Assembly (NCBI GenBank): GCA_016871715.1
Contig: VHCO01000033.1
Location: 1-45,034, forward strand
DNA: 45,034 nt
Source: Verrucomicrobiota bacterium
Lineage (GTDB): Bacteria; Verrucomicrobiota; Verrucomicrobiia; Limisphaerales; J093
Reading direction: 5' to 3'
Shown piece by piece: positions 44,356 to 45,034 of the stretch. The first letter of the stretch is position 1; each line of letters begins with the position of its first letter. A program made the position numbers and the translations under genes. A model generated the notes under the pieces. It worked only from the letters and a program-made list of their open reading frames with translations. It did no database searches and was not told where the DNA came from.

Positions 44356-45034
44356 TCAAGGTCGAGTCGGTTCGGGATGCAGCAGGGCCTCCAACTCCGC
44401 CTGCGCCACGTTCATTTCCAGGAGCTTCTCCTGGTAGACCCGCCGCGCCTCGGCTGTCGTCCGCTGCGTGTCCAGCCAATCGATGAAGTTGAACTTGCCC
44501 TCTTCGAAGCCGGTTTGGACCAACCGCAACGCCTCCTCGGCCTTGGGCAGGATTCGATCGCGGTAACGGCCCACCTGTTCCACGGCGGTGTGGTAACGCT
44601 CCTGAGCGTTGGCCCACTCGCGCTGCAACTGCTGGCGGATCGCCTGCCACTCCGCTTCTGCCACGTCCACGTTCGCCCGAGCCTCCTGTTGCTTCCCTTT
44701 GCCGAGGTCGACGATCGGCAGGGGTAGCGAGAACCCCAGTTGAACGATGGACTCGTCGCTTTCGCCCAGACGCCCGCCTGACACGCCCAACGTCAGGTCG
44801 GGATACGGCTCCAGCCGCGCCCGTCGGTAGGTCAGTTCGGCCTGCTCGAGGTTCGCCTGCGCCGCCGTCGCGCTGGGATGACTCGCCAACACGCCTTCCG
44901 CGGTCGCCTCGAGCAGCGCGGTCACCGGCGTTTCGCCTAAGGCCCCGGCGAGAGTCGCCATCTTCAGCTCCGGCCGACCCAGCAGCGTGGCGAAGACCAC
45001 CCTCGTCGCCGCCAGCTCCCGCTGGAACCCGGCC
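44356..45034 (-). CDS. czcC: TolC-family outer-membrane efflux protein (CzcC-like), C-terminal part
   Basis: The frame enters from the right edge (AGFQRELAATRVVFATLLGR) and ends at 44356, giving about 225 residues of the C-terminal half. Its pattern matches CzcC/TolC: HPSATAAQANLEQAELTYRR, then DLTLGVSGGRLGESD, then IVQLGFSLPLPIVDLGKGKQ (start of the second outer-membrane strand pair). A long helix rich in Gln and Glu follows, with YQEKLLEMNVAQAELEALLH near the end. It is first in the operon czcC-czcB-czcA and would form the outer channel. The N-terminal signal and first helix pair lie beyond the window. Confidence 0.85.
   Translation of the reverse strand, partial: AGFQRELAATRVVFATLLGRPELKMATLAGALGETPVTALLEATAEGVLASHPSATAAQANLEQAELTYRRARLEPYPDLTLGVSGGRLGESDESIVQLGFSLPLPIVDLGKGKQQEARANVDVAEAEWQAIRQQLQREWANAQERYHTAVEQVGRYRDRILPKAEEALRLVQTGFEEGKFNFIDWLDTQRTTAEARRVYQEKLLEMNVAQAELEALLHPEPTRP

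Overview
This 45 kb, GC-rich window looks like chromosome from a member of the Verrucomicrobiota, probably near Pedosphaera/Limisphaerales. No marker gene is present. The inference rests on family content: secreted DUF2961 (GH172) enzymes, a formylglycine sulfatase, a tricorn-like protease, an H-x-DG type prepilin-like protein with the PVC-type [18 protein letters not shown] leader, LamG/Ig repeat proteins, Tat-exported Gfo/Idh/MocA and TIM-barrel proteins, Uma2 nucleases, and many palindromic intergenic repeats.

Layout. The left edge (1-129, minus) is the start of a REP-associated Y1 transposase. From 316 to about 15.1 kb lies a row of secreted carbohydrate/protein-degradation genes, most of them broken: a tandem GH172 gene reading into a FN3-sulfatase-LamG gene (two nonsense codons, three frameshifts), a tricorn-like protease (one nonsense codon), an intact prepilin-like gene, a three-unit LamG/Ig gene (one frameshift), and a chimeric GH172/LamG remnant. 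Then come a serine beta-lactamase-like lipoprotein (minus) divergent from a Tat TIM-barrel protein (plus), and a minus-strand pair of a beta-propeller protein and a frameshifted beta-helix protein with a tail-spike-like start. An older propeller remnant at 22.1-22.7 kb is interrupted by a palindromic element. A compact polysaccharide cluster (TylF-like methyltransferase, flippase, methyltransferase, GT2) runs from 22.8 to 27.2 kb, followed by a 4 x 95 bp tandem array, a Tat oxidoreductase and a Uma2 gene. From 29.7 to 32.1 kb is a junk zone: a DUF433 fragment, a transposase shred, a broken HEPN/MNT toxin-antitoxin pair and a degraded secreted protein. An intact FG-GAP/VCBS repeat protein, a second Uma2 gene, a repeat-rich gap, an exported flavodoxin-like protein and an isolated pair of PotB/PotC-like permeases follow. 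The right end is a czcCBA-type heavy-metal efflux operon on the minus strand; its adaptor carries four Cys/His knuckles.

The two themes that stand out are (i) pseudogenes alternating with long intact genes, where the premature stops replace expected Trp (TGA, twice) or Lys (TAG, twice) codons, and (ii) several families of palindromic repeats that sit between genes, inside a dead gene, at the start of czcB, and in frame inside the czcA transporter gene. Two Y1 (RAYT) transposase pieces in the window suggest how at least some of these repeats may spread. Everything is read by eye; no database search was run.
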